DNA from: Acidobacteriota bacterium
GTDB lineage: Bacteria > Acidobacteriota > Blastocatellia > RBC074
DNA length: 47,133 nucleotides
Direction of reading: 5' to 3'
NCBI GenBank assembly: GCA_018268995.1
Contig: JAFDVL010000114.1
Coordinates: forward strand, 11,558-58,690
Under the pieces are notes generated by a model, which saw only the letters and a list, made by a program, of their open reading frames with translations, was not told where the DNA came from and ran no database searches. Made by a program: the position numbers and the translations under genes. Positions 1-7,541 of this stretch are shown here, one piece after another (positions within the stretch are counted from its first letter, which is position 1; the number at the start of each line of letters is the position of its first letter).

Positions 1-672
1 GAGCGGTAGCGACCGGGTAACCATACACGCAACTGAAACTGATCTAAATCGCCTGCCAGCGCCTGCCGTAAACTTTCCAGCGTGGTGCTGCGCGCGGCAA
101 AAAACTGTTCACAGGTGATGTTGCCATCGGCTCCGGTGGGCGCAAAATTATCTGGCCGCGTCAAACTTTCACTGGGGCTTTCTGGTTCGTCTTCGCAAAC
201 TGCACGCGAGATTTCGTGCGGCGCACGATGGCGAAAGCGATAAGGACGATGTCCGGGCAGTAATTCAAGAGCAACACGCCCAGGCTGTAAATATCGCTTG
301 TTGCGGTTACCGGCTCACCTTTGATTTGTTCCGGGCTGGCATATTCCAGCGTCATCAATCGCATGTGTGTCGCTGTTGGATCAATGGGTCATCTTCTTTC
401 AAGAAGGGGGCGAAATCGTGCAGGCCGCCTTCATCAGAGATCGTTTCTTTCAGCAAAGTTTCGGCACCTTCATCCTGCACCAGCAACCGTTCGACTTCCT
501 GCCGCAGTTCTGCATCGCCCGCACAGGCGGCGGCCAAATAGGATTCGCGTTCGGACTTATCTTTCAGGTTAATCGCTGTCAGAAAAACCGCCTCGATTTT
601 TTTCCAGCGTTCAGGTGAAGTGCTCATTTCCGGGTTCGATTTAATTGCTCGTACAACCACACTCGCGCTCAT
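1..672 (-). pseudogene. Serine/threonine protein kinase relic (internal deletion, frameshifts, cut by window edge)
   Basis: Reading leftward from 672, the first 105 codons encode the helical N-terminal region typical of acidobacterial Ser/Thr kinases (SPERWKKIEAVF, then CAGDAELRQEVERLL). That frame stops at 355. In another frame, from about 364, the protein resumes directly in the activation segment (LEYASPEQIKG, then TSDIYSLGVLL). A further frame change near 265 continues the C-lobe (GHRPYRFRHRAPHEISRAV, later LRQALAGDLD). The whole N-lobe and catalytic loop (P-loop, VAIK lysine, HRD, DFG) are missing between DDPLIQQR and RLMTLEYASPEQ, so this is not an active kinase. The homology beyond about position 30 is unclear. 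Family assignment is confident; the number of frame changes is what I read by eye. Confidence 0.75.
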
Positions 673-885
673 CGCCAGTGTCGTCGGTGTCTCTTTTGAT
701 TGCCCGGCATTATAGCACGCCTGTGTAATTCAATCGTCCAGCCCTACAAAGTGCCGCGAATGCCGATTTTTTTATAAGTACAATTATTTTCTTCGTGGTG
801 ATTTTTTTTCGGCTCCGATTGCGCGTTACAGGATGAAGCAAACTTTGCCGAAGCAAACGGCTCGGCCCTAACCAGGAGAAATCGG

Positions 886-1863
886 ATGCAAAACAAATTG
901 AGCAAATCCCATTGGTCTACATTCTTCGCCTTTTGCGCAGGCCTTTTCCTGTCCATTGCAGCTCAAACTGTTCAGGCACAGGACGAAGCCATTCCCGCTT
1001 CGCAATCCAGCTTGACTGGAATCAATCTGCCAACCGGCGCGATGCGCGTGCGCGAACAAAGTGTTCCGCCAGAGATCAATCAATCACTGGAAAAATTGCT
1101 TTCTGGTGGAGAAGGCAAATTGCGACAGGGCCAGGCAGAGGTTTTAGCGTGGGCAGGGCCGAGCTATAAAAAAGCCAAAGCAGCAGCGTTAGTAACCCAA
1201 TTACAAAGCAATTTACAAGCACAGGGCTGGACGTATGAAACTGGTGGGAAGGAAGGCGAAGTTACAGTGTTCAGCGCAGTCCGGGCAAATCCCACGCGAC
1301 GTGCAGTGCTGGGATTTTTTGTGCCAACAGATGACGCGCTGGTCGTCGCCTGGACAGAAGTGATCGCGGCAGGCGGCTCATCTAATTCAGCAGTCGCGTC
1401 CAAACCTGTTCCGGCGGAGAAACCCACAGCAAAATCAGCGGCGAATGCCAATGCGCTGTTTGGAACCTGGAACACGGGCGGCATGTCCATGATGGCAGAT
1501 CGCAACCGAATCACAGGTGCGACGACGCCCTCAAATGGATCAACATTCAAGTATGTGTTCACGCCCGATGGTCGTTTTGAATTTATTGGAATGATGCAAT
1601 CCACGCTGTACGGCTGCACAACGACCCTGTTCAATGATAAGCGGGGCAGCTTTGAAATGAATGGTTCTACGGTCACGCTCATTCCGAACAAAAACTTCTG
1701 GCGGCAACAGAATTCCTGCGCACCGAATAGCACCAAAGAGAAAAATCACACGCTGGCAAACGAAACGTTCCAATTGCGCACGAAAACCGATGAGTATGGC
1801 AAACCGTACATCTGCCTCGCCGATGCCAAAGGCGAAACCTGTTATCGCCGCGCAGAAAACTAA
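886..1863 (+). CDS. Secreted protein of unknown function
   Basis: A 325-residue protein with a clear Sec signal peptide (residues 1 to about 31, hydrophobic core FFAFCAGLFLSIAAQ, cleavage after VQA). A well-placed Shine-Dalgarno AGGAG at 874-878 supports the ATG at 886. The first half of the mature protein (about 40-165) looks like a small alpha/beta domain. An Ala/Pro/Lys-rich linker (about 165-190) follows. The C-terminal part begins with ALFGTWNTGG and has alternating beta strands ending in ICLADAKGETCYRR, which suggests a lipocalin-like or other small beta-barrel fold. Four cysteines in the C-terminal part could form disulphides. I do not recognise a family. It is followed directly by a long inverted repeat and faces the CRTAC1-like gene tail to tail. 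Confidence 0.8.
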   Translation: MQNKLSKSHWSTFFAFCAGLFLSIAAQTVQAQDEAIPASQSSLTGINLPTGAMRVREQSVPPEINQSLEKLLSGGEGKLRQGQAEVLAWAGPSYKKAKAAALVTQLQSNLQAQGWTYETGGKEGEVTVFSAVRANPTRRAVLGFFVPTDDALVVAWTEVIAAGGSSNSAVASKPVPAEKPTAKSAANANALFGTWNTGGMSMMADRNRITGATTPSNGSTFKYVFTPDGRFEFIGMMQSTLYGCTTTLFNDKRGSFEMNGSTVTLIPNKNFWRQQNSCAPNSTKEKNHTLANETFQLRTKTDEYGKPYICLADAKGETCYRRAEN

Positions 1864-1870
1864 ACATCCA

Positions 1871-1940
1871 ATCAGTACCGCGACTGATGGGGAGCGTGCT
1901 GGCGCGATGTGCGCCGCTCCCCATCAGTCGCGGTACTGAT
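1871..1940. repeat. Perfect 26-bp inverted repeat (family B)
   Basis: Arms 1871-1896 and 1915-1940 are exact reverse complements (ATCAGTACCGCGACTGATGG plus GGAGCG), with an 18-bp spacer. The element fills the gap between two convergent genes, and its right end abuts the stop codon of the minus-strand gene (TAG at 1943-1941). There is no U-tract, so it is more like a mobile palindromic repeat than a classical terminator, though the hairpin could still end or stabilise both transcripts. A single related arm occurs at 7434-7459. Confidence 0.85.
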
Positions 1941-3782
1941 CTATTTGGTAGTGCTCAGGACGGCTTTGCCCGTTTCCTGACGCAAGGTGATAAGTTTATT
2001 GACGGGAATTTTGGCCCAGCTTTCTTTGGTTCCATTCGGCCATTGCACCACCACGGTTTCAATTTCGGTTGCTGTATCCAACCCAAAATGGACGCGCATG
2101 TCGCTGGCACTGAGGTAGCTGCCATCGCCGTGGGCGCGGCGAACAAGTGGTGGCTGGCCCTTGCGAAAGACCGTGACGATTGCGCCGATGCCATCACGAT
2201 TGTCTTTTGTGCCAGCTAATTTCACCGCGAGCCAGTTGTGTTTGCCCGTGGCTTCATTCAATAACAATCGTGCTGCGCCATTGTTATGGCTCACAACTAA
2301 ATCCACATCGCCATCGTTATCCAGATCACCAAAGGCGGCACCACGACTAACGCCTGATACCTGCATTGCTGCGCCTGCGCTCGTCGTCACATCACGAAAC
2401 CCCGTGCCTTCGTTATGAAAAAGTTGGTTGCGTTGCTGAAAGGGATACGGGGAGCTTTTTTGTGTGGCGACCATCGTCACTGCGCCATTCGCGGTGAACA
2501 AATCCAGCCGTCCATCATTGTCGTAATCAAACCACGCGGTGCCGAAGCCAGTGGACAGAAAACTGGATTGGGCCAGATTGAATTCTGTTGTCGCATCGTG
2601 AAAGTTGCCACGGCCATCGTTGCGATACAGCGTGCTTCCCTCTCTGGCCAGGTTCGTCACCAGAATGTCCTCATCTCCATCATTATCAAAATCGCCTGCG
2701 GTTGCGCCCATCCCCGCGCGTGCAATCCCATCCATTGCGTAGGCTGCACCAGAAAGCAACCCGGTTTCTTCAAAAACGCCTTTGCCCTGATTCATCCACA
2801 AGAAATTTGCAGCCCCATCATTGGCAATATAAATGTCTACCCAGCCATCGCGATTAAAATCCGCACACGTTACGCCCAAGCCGGGGCCGGGAATTTTCCC
2901 AATGCCGGAAGCCACAGAAACATCGGTAAATTGCCCCTTGCCATCGTTGCGAAACAGACGATGGAGCAAAGGACGATATGCAGCAGGCGTGCAATAATCC
3001 TGCTCTCCGGTTGGGCTATAGCAGCGCTTGTGCGTTTTGACCGTGAAATCCACGTAATTGCACACGTACAAATCCAAGTCGCCATCGCGGTCATAATCCA
3101 GAAAAGCAGCGCTCGTGCTCCAACGCGGATCGTCTACGTTGGCCTGCTGGGTTATGTCGGTGAATGTGCCGTTGCCGTTGTTATGAAACAAGGCATTCGA
3201 TCCCAGATTCGTCAGATACAAATCAACAAACCCATCATTGTCGTAATCGCCCGTCGCTACGCCCATCCCAAAACCGACATAGCCGAGTCCTGACTTTTCG
3301 GTCATATCCACAAAACGCAATTTGCCCGATGGAATCAATTCATTCCGAAACAAACGATTGCCCGGCTTCCAATCAGAGAGCGGCGGAAATCGCGCATCGC
3401 TCAGCTTTTTCTTTTCATCCAGCAGCGTGCCCTGCACCAGATATACATCCAGATCGCCATCATTGTCGTAATCAAAAACCGCGCATCCCGAACCCATAAT
3501 TTCCGGCATAAAATACTCACCAGTTGCGCCTGTAAAATGGTGGGATTTCAATCCAGACTCGGCGGCAACGTCGCGGAAGAGGGCAGATTGGCCGGAAGTT
3601 CTCAAAGGGAAGCCTGCCAGCAACGATCCAACGAAGAAGAGTAGGCAAAGGAATTGCGCAGAAGCATATGGAGAAATGCATGGAGTACAAGCTTTAGCTT
3701 GTTTTTTTGCCTGCCAGCGTAAAGCCAAGCTAAAGCTTGTACTCCATGCACTTTCTTTGCCAATTTTTCTTTCTGCCCCCAT
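1941..3782 (-). CDS. CRTAC1-like FG-GAP/VCBS repeat protein with C-terminal ASPIC/UnbV domain
   Basis: About 613 residues. Seven or more FG-GAP-type repeats carry calcium-loop signatures (FDYDNDGDLDVY, GDYDNDGFVDLY, DYDRDGDLDLY, DFNRDGWVDIY, DFDNDGDEDI, DYDNDGRLDLF, DLDNDGDVDL), predicting an extracellular beta-propeller. The C-terminus is a UnbV/ASPIC domain (NWLAVKLAGTKDNRDGIGA to VVQWPNG). A hydrophobic segment (FLCLLFFVGSLLAG) near residue 50 looks like the signal peptide core, so the N-terminus is unusually long. I chose the ATG at 3782 because it overlaps the stop of the TPR gene (TGATG) and GGAAGGGA lies just upstream; a GTG one codon earlier is possible. Residues roughly 12-36 are encoded by a perfect inverted repeat. 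Such proteins often sit beside TPR proteins in Acidobacteria and Planctomycetes; the biochemical role is unknown. Confidence 0.9.
   Translation of the reverse strand: MGAERKIGKESAWSTSFSLALRWQAKKQAKACTPCISPYASAQFLCLLFFVGSLLAGFPLRTSGQSALFRDVAAESGLKSHHFTGATGEYFMPEIMGSGCAVFDYDNDGDLDVYLVQGTLLDEKKKLSDARFPPLSDWKPGNRLFRNELIPSGKLRFVDMTEKSGLGYVGFGMGVATGDYDNDGFVDLYLTNLGSNALFHNNGNGTFTDITQQANVDDPRWSTSAAFLDYDRDGDLDLYVCNYVDFTVKTHKRCYSPTGEQDYCTPAAYRPLLHRLFRNDGKGQFTDVSVASGIGKIPGPGLGVTCADFNRDGWVDIYIANDGAANFLWMNQGKGVFEETGLLSGAAYAMDGIARAGMGATAGDFDNDGDEDILVTNLAREGSTLYRNDGRGNFHDATTEFNLAQSSFLSTGFGTAWFDYDNDGRLDLFTANGAVTMVATQKSSPYPFQQRNQLFHNEGTGFRDVTTSAGAAMQVSGVSRGAAFGDLDNDGDVDLVVSHNNGAARLLLNEATGKHNWLAVKLAGTKDNRDGIGAIVTVFRKGQPPLVRRAHGDGSYLSASDMRVHFGLDTATEIETVVVQWPNGTKESWAKIPVNKLITLRQETGKAVLSTTK
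3677..3750. repeat. Perfect 25-bp inverted repeat inside a reading frame (family C)
   Basis: Arms 3677-3701 and 3726-3750 are exact reverse complements (TGCATGGAGTACAAGCTTTA, then GCTTG), separated by 24 bp. The element lies within the first 40 codons of the CRTAC1-like gene on the minus strand and keeps its frame open. In RNA it would form a strong hairpin about 30 nt after the start codon. Confidence 0.85.
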
Positions 3783-5215
3783 CACTTCCCTTCCAGCGTT
3801 TGCAAGTCGCGTTCAATGGCTGCCAGTAATTCTTTTTGTCCAAAGGCTGTCGCATGCTTTTGGGCTTCGCGTAAATACGCAATGGATTTTTGCCTGTCGC
3901 CCGCGCGTGCATAGGTTGCGCCTAACGCATAAGCATAGCGTGCCGTTTCGGCGTCAACAGGCGTGAGAGTTTGCTGGAATTGCTGAATCGCTTCGGGCAG
4001 TTTTTCCTGATAGACCAGAATTCTGCCCAGAAAGAAATGCGCAGAACGATAGCCGGGGTTGTTTTCGATAGCTTTGCGATAATGTTTAGCGGCCTCGTCC
4101 AAACGCCCTGCTTGTTCGATCATCACGGCGTAGTTGTGATGCGCTTCGGCATAATACGGATTGAGGTCAAGACAGCGTTTGAAAGCCTGTTCGGCTTCCT
4201 GGTAGCGTTCTTTGCCGACCAGCAAAACGCCGTAGTTGTAATAAATTTCCGGCAGGTCAGGATTGATCGCAACTACGGCCTGATAATGCTCCACAGCCTT
4301 TTCAAACTGATCCGTGCGGCCATACAGCGAAATCAGATTGATATGCGCTTGAATATACCAGGGGTTGAGTTCCAATGCCTGTTCGTGTTCGGCAATGGAT
4401 TCCGCCAGCTTGCCCTCGCGTTCGAGCATTGCACCGCGTTTGAGGTGCTTCGACGCGCCGGCATTCATTTCGGCCAGACTTATGATCAAGGGGTCTTCCA
4501 GCGTTGGGCGTGAGAGCTTGAGTTGTTGCGAGCGCGCCAAATGTTCCTGTGCCTCAGCAGTCTGCCCCTGATCACGCAGCGCTAAACCAAGTGCATAATG
4601 CGCGGCTCCATAATCGGGAAAGAGTTCGATAGCTTTGCGATACTGCCGCGTCGCTTCGGCAGGTTTGCTGGCCGCAAGAATACGCCCCAGCCCGTAATAA
4701 GCCTGCGCCACATTGCTGTTACGTTTCAGCACGATTTCATAAAATTGCTGGCTCTCACTTAATTTTCCCGCCGCCAGCAAAGCGTCGGCCAAACGCAATT
4801 GCGCGGGTAAATGTTTTGAGTCTTGCTGAAGTGCAGCCTTGAGACTGCTGGCGGCTTCGTTCTGCTGGCCTAACGTCGCCTGCACAATGCCTAAATAATA
4901 GGCCCAGCGAAACTCAGTCGGAGCCAGCAAATGCGCCCGTTGATAACACGGGACAGCCCATTCGTATTGCTCGTACGTGTGCAGCGTCATCCCCAGCCAG
5001 CCGTTGGCTTCGGCATCGCGAGGTTTGGCTTGCACCTGTTGCAGGGCTTTTTGAACTTGCTCTTTGATTTCCGGCTCAAACCCATCCAGCGTAATCGCAG
5101 GCAGGTCTGGCAAAGGCTGCGCAAGTAATGCAGTGGCAGAGATAAAAAGACAAAAAACCGCCATCACAAAACTTGCCACCTGCCTTTTGAATGCAAAAGG
5201 GAAAAACAAAAACAT
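3782..5215 (-). CDS. TPR-repeat secreted protein
   Basis: 477 residues. A signal peptide (core FVMAVFCLFISATALLAQ, cleavage near residue 33) is followed by about eleven to twelve tetratricopeptide repeats covering almost the whole mature protein. Typical units include AEANGWLGMTLHTYEQYEWA, AQAYYGLGRILAASKPAEA, AGYGAAHYALGLAL-type helices and AEAHHNYAVMIEQAGRLDEA. TPR solenoids bind other proteins, so a scaffold or assembly role in the periplasm is the reasonable inference. Its stop codon overlaps the start of the downstream FG-GAP/UnbV gene (TGATG), so the two are probably translationally coupled and may act together. The upstream quinoprotein gene ends 36 bp before this start. Confidence 0.9.
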   Translation of the reverse strand: MFLFFPFAFKRQVASFVMAVFCLFISATALLAQPLPDLPAITLDGFEPEIKEQVQKALQQVQAKPRDAEANGWLGMTLHTYEQYEWAVPCYQRAHLLAPTEFRWAYYLGIVQATLGQQNEAASSLKAALQQDSKHLPAQLRLADALLAAGKLSESQQFYEIVLKRNSNVAQAYYGLGRILAASKPAEATRQYRKAIELFPDYGAAHYALGLALRDQGQTAEAQEHLARSQQLKLSRPTLEDPLIISLAEMNAGASKHLKRGAMLEREGKLAESIAEHEQALELNPWYIQAHINLISLYGRTDQFEKAVEHYQAVVAINPDLPEIYYNYGVLLVGKERYQEAEQAFKRCLDLNPYYAEAHHNYAVMIEQAGRLDEAAKHYRKAIENNPGYRSAHFFLGRILVYQEKLPEAIQQFQQTLTPVDAETARYAYALGATYARAGDRQKSIAYLREAQKHATAFGQKELLAAIERDLQTLEGK

Positions 5216-5251
5216 CGTTTACTTCACTTAGATTGCTGGCACCTGAAATCG

Positions 5252-7399
5252 CTATTTGCCCTGCGGCAGTGCAAAAGCCACATAGGTTCCGCCTGAGGGT
5301 GCGCCACGCTTGCCGCCGCCCGCTGCGATGACAACAAATTGCCGTCCGGCAACCTGATACGTTGCGGGCGTCGCATTGCCCGCAAATGGCATCACGCCTT
5401 CCCACAATAATTTTCCGGTCGCCTTATCAAAAGCCCGAAACTTGCGGTCAAAATTCGTTGCACCAATAAACACAACGCCACCCGCAGTGACAATTGGGCC
5501 TCCATAATTCCAGCTGCCCGTATCGCGCAAGCCTTTTGCCACCAGTTCGGGATGCTCGCCCAACGGGACTTGCCACGCAATTTTGCCGCTATTCAAATCC
5601 ACGGCGCTCAACGTCCCCCAGGGGGGTTCGATTGCCGGATACCCATCAGGATCGAGAAAACGCGGATAGCCGTCAATCGTGTATTTCAGATCAATGGGCG
5701 AGGGCGGAATCGCGGTCGCAGAAACTTTGACATCTTCGCCCGTCAGCAACAAGCGGGCGATGGCTTGTGTGACTTCATCGCCGAGCGAGGCGAATCCCGG
5801 CATCCGGCCTACGCCATTGCGGATGATCGTGCGCAGTTCAGTGTCATTGTATTTGCGACTGATGTTGGCCAGCGCGGGAAACTCCGGCGGCGTGCCTTGC
5901 ATGTCCTTGCCGTGACAGCTTGCGCAATTGCGTTCGTACAAGCTTTTTCCGGTGGGTTGGACTTTAGGTTTCGGACGTTCGACCAGCTTGAGAATGCAGG
6001 GCACTTCGCTGGCATTGACGAAAAGGAAATTGGATTCAGGATCAAATGCCGCGCCGCCCCATCCCGGCCCTCCATCAAAGCCCGGCAACACAACCGATTC
6101 CTGCAACGAGGGCGGATCATACTGACCGCCCGGAGAGGAGGGGCGAAATTTGCGAAAGCGTTCCAGCACAGCCGCGTGCGCTTCGGGCGTGCGTTTTGTG
6201 AGCATTGCTTCGGTCATCACCTGCCGAGCGACAGGTAGCGGAAGCAAAGGAAACGGTTGCGTGTCCGCGACTTGTTCGCCATCAATGCCTTGCGTGGAAA
6301 CCTTGCGGTATTCAATCGGGAAAAGTGCTTTGCCCGTTTCCCGCTCAAAAACGAAGATGTGCCCAGATTTCGTTGTCTGTGCGACAGCATCCACGTCTTT
6401 GCCATCGCGTTTGATCGTCACCAACGCGGGCGCAGCGGGCAAATCCCGATCCCATAAATCGTGGCGGACAACCTGAAAATGCCATTTGCGTTTGCCCGTG
6501 TTGGCATCAAGACACAGCAATGTATTGGCGAACAGATTATCGCCGTGCCGATTCGCCCCGTAAAAATCAAAAGTCGCCGAACCTGTGGGCGCAAACACTA
6601 AACCGCGCTTTTCATCCAGCGCCAATCCGCTCCAGGCGTTCGTTCCGCCGATATATTGATGGGCGTCCTTCGGCCACGTCTCATATCCGTACTCGCCCGG
6701 TTGTGGGATCGTGTGGAAAATCCAGCGCATCTTGCCCGTGCGCAAATCATAAGCACGAATATGTCCCGGCGCAGCAGGTAAACTTTCGCTGACGATGCTG
6801 CCAACGATGAACAGGTCTTTATAAACAATGCCCGGCGTACTGATGCCGACCGTCAGGCTTCGGGCGTCGCTGCGCCCCAATCCTTCGCGCAAATCCACGC
6901 GCCCGGCATTGCCGAACGAGGGAATCACTTTTCCGGTTTTGGCATCCAGCGCATACAACCAGTTCTGAAACCCAAAAAAGATGCGGGATTCGTTGCCTTC
7001 CTCCCAGTACGTCACACCGCGATTACGAAACTTGCCGATGGCTTTGCGGCCTTCGTGCGGATCAAAACTCCAGCGCTCTTTGCCAGTTGCAGCGTCCAAG
7101 GCAAAGACGCGCATCTTGGGTGATGTGGCATACAAGACGCCATTGGCAATGACGGGATTACATTGCATCTCAGACCCATCAAACGCATCGCCTGTGTCGT
7201 ACGTCCAGGCGACTTCCAGTTGCTTGACGTTCTCGCGATTGATTTGTTTGAGTGTTGAGAAATGCACGTTTTCCGGCCCGCCGCCATACGTGCGCCATTC
7301 TTGCGATTTATCGGCAGCATCACTGCGTTGCGAACGAACAGCAATGACCGCCGCAACAGCAGCCAGGCCCAAAAGCAGGACAAGTTTCCAGTTTTTCAT
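5252..7399 (-). CDS. PQQ-dependent dehydrogenase (quinoprotein) with inserted cytochrome c domain
   Basis: 715 residues, with an N-terminal membrane anchor or signal segment (about 5-21). Beta-propeller blades of the PQQ enzyme type carry repeated tags such as FALDAATGKERW, YALDAKTGKVIP, LDANTGKRKWHF and FDKATGKLLWEG. The pattern resembles the glucose/alcohol-dehydrogenase-like PQQ family. A class I cytochrome c domain is inserted before the last blades: heme motif CASCH at 492-496 and likely distal Met in GRMPGF (Met533). The propeller then resumes (GYPAIEPPWGTLSAVDL). It likely oxidises a sugar or alcohol in the periplasm and passes electrons through its own heme; the substrate cannot be told. 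First gene of a probable operon with the TPR and CRTAC1-like genes. Confidence 0.9.
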   Translation of the reverse strand: MKNWKLVLLLGLAAVAAVIAVRSQRSDAADKSQEWRTYGGGPENVHFSTLKQINRENVKQLEVAWTYDTGDAFDGSEMQCNPVIANGVLYATSPKMRVFALDAATGKERWSFDPHEGRKAIGKFRNRGVTYWEEGNESRIFFGFQNWLYALDAKTGKVIPSFGNAGRVDLREGLGRSDARSLTVGISTPGIVYKDLFIVGSIVSESLPAAPGHIRAYDLRTGKMRWIFHTIPQPGEYGYETWPKDAHQYIGGTNAWSGLALDEKRGLVFAPTGSATFDFYGANRHGDNLFANTLLCLDANTGKRKWHFQVVRHDLWDRDLPAAPALVTIKRDGKDVDAVAQTTKSGHIFVFERETGKALFPIEYRKVSTQGIDGEQVADTQPFPLLPLPVARQVMTEAMLTKRTPEAHAAVLERFRKFRPSSPGGQYDPPSLQESVVLPGFDGGPGWGGAAFDPESNFLFVNASEVPCILKLVERPKPKVQPTGKSLYERNCASCHGKDMQGTPPEFPALANISRKYNDTELRTIIRNGVGRMPGFASLGDEVTQAIARLLLTGEDVKVSATAIPPSPIDLKYTIDGYPRFLDPDGYPAIEPPWGTLSAVDLNSGKIAWQVPLGEHPELVAKGLRDTGSWNYGGPIVTAGGVVFIGATNFDRKFRAFDKATGKLLWEGVMPFAGNATPATYQVAGRQFVVIAAGGGKRGAPSGGTYVAFALPQGK

Positions 7400-7433
7400 T
7401 GTCAGGTAGAGTTAGGGGTTACAAATCGTTTCA

Positions 7434-7459
7434 GTCAGTACCGCGACCCGTAGGGAGCG
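7434..7459. repeat. Single arm of family B repeat
   Basis: GTCAGTACCGCGACCCGTAG followed by GGAGCG matches the 26-bp arm at 1871-1896 at about 21 of 26 positions. No matching inverted arm is present here, so this is a half or decayed copy lying between the quinoprotein gene and the TonB receptor terminator. Confidence 0.6.
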
Positions 7460-7488
7460 CAGGAAGTTGCAGCTTGCTGTCACATAGT

Positions 7489-7524
7489 AAAAAAGGGGAT
7501 TACCAAGTGGCAACCCCCTTTGAA
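7489..7524 (-). terminator. Intrinsic terminator of the large TonB receptor gene
   Basis: On the minus strand, AAAGGGG (7521-7515) pairs with CCCCTTT (7498-7492) across a short loop and runs into a T-tract (7494-7489). It lies 18 bp beyond the stop codon at 7542 and separates the receptor from the quinoprotein operon. Confidence 0.7.
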
Positions 7525-7541
7525 AAAAACCGACTGCCGAT

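Noticed and set aside
2415..3293. 292-codon plus-strand frame opposite the FG-GAP gene
   Set aside because: Shadow frame: the minus strand encodes the clear calcium-loop repeats, and the regular repeat structure keeps the antisense frame open.
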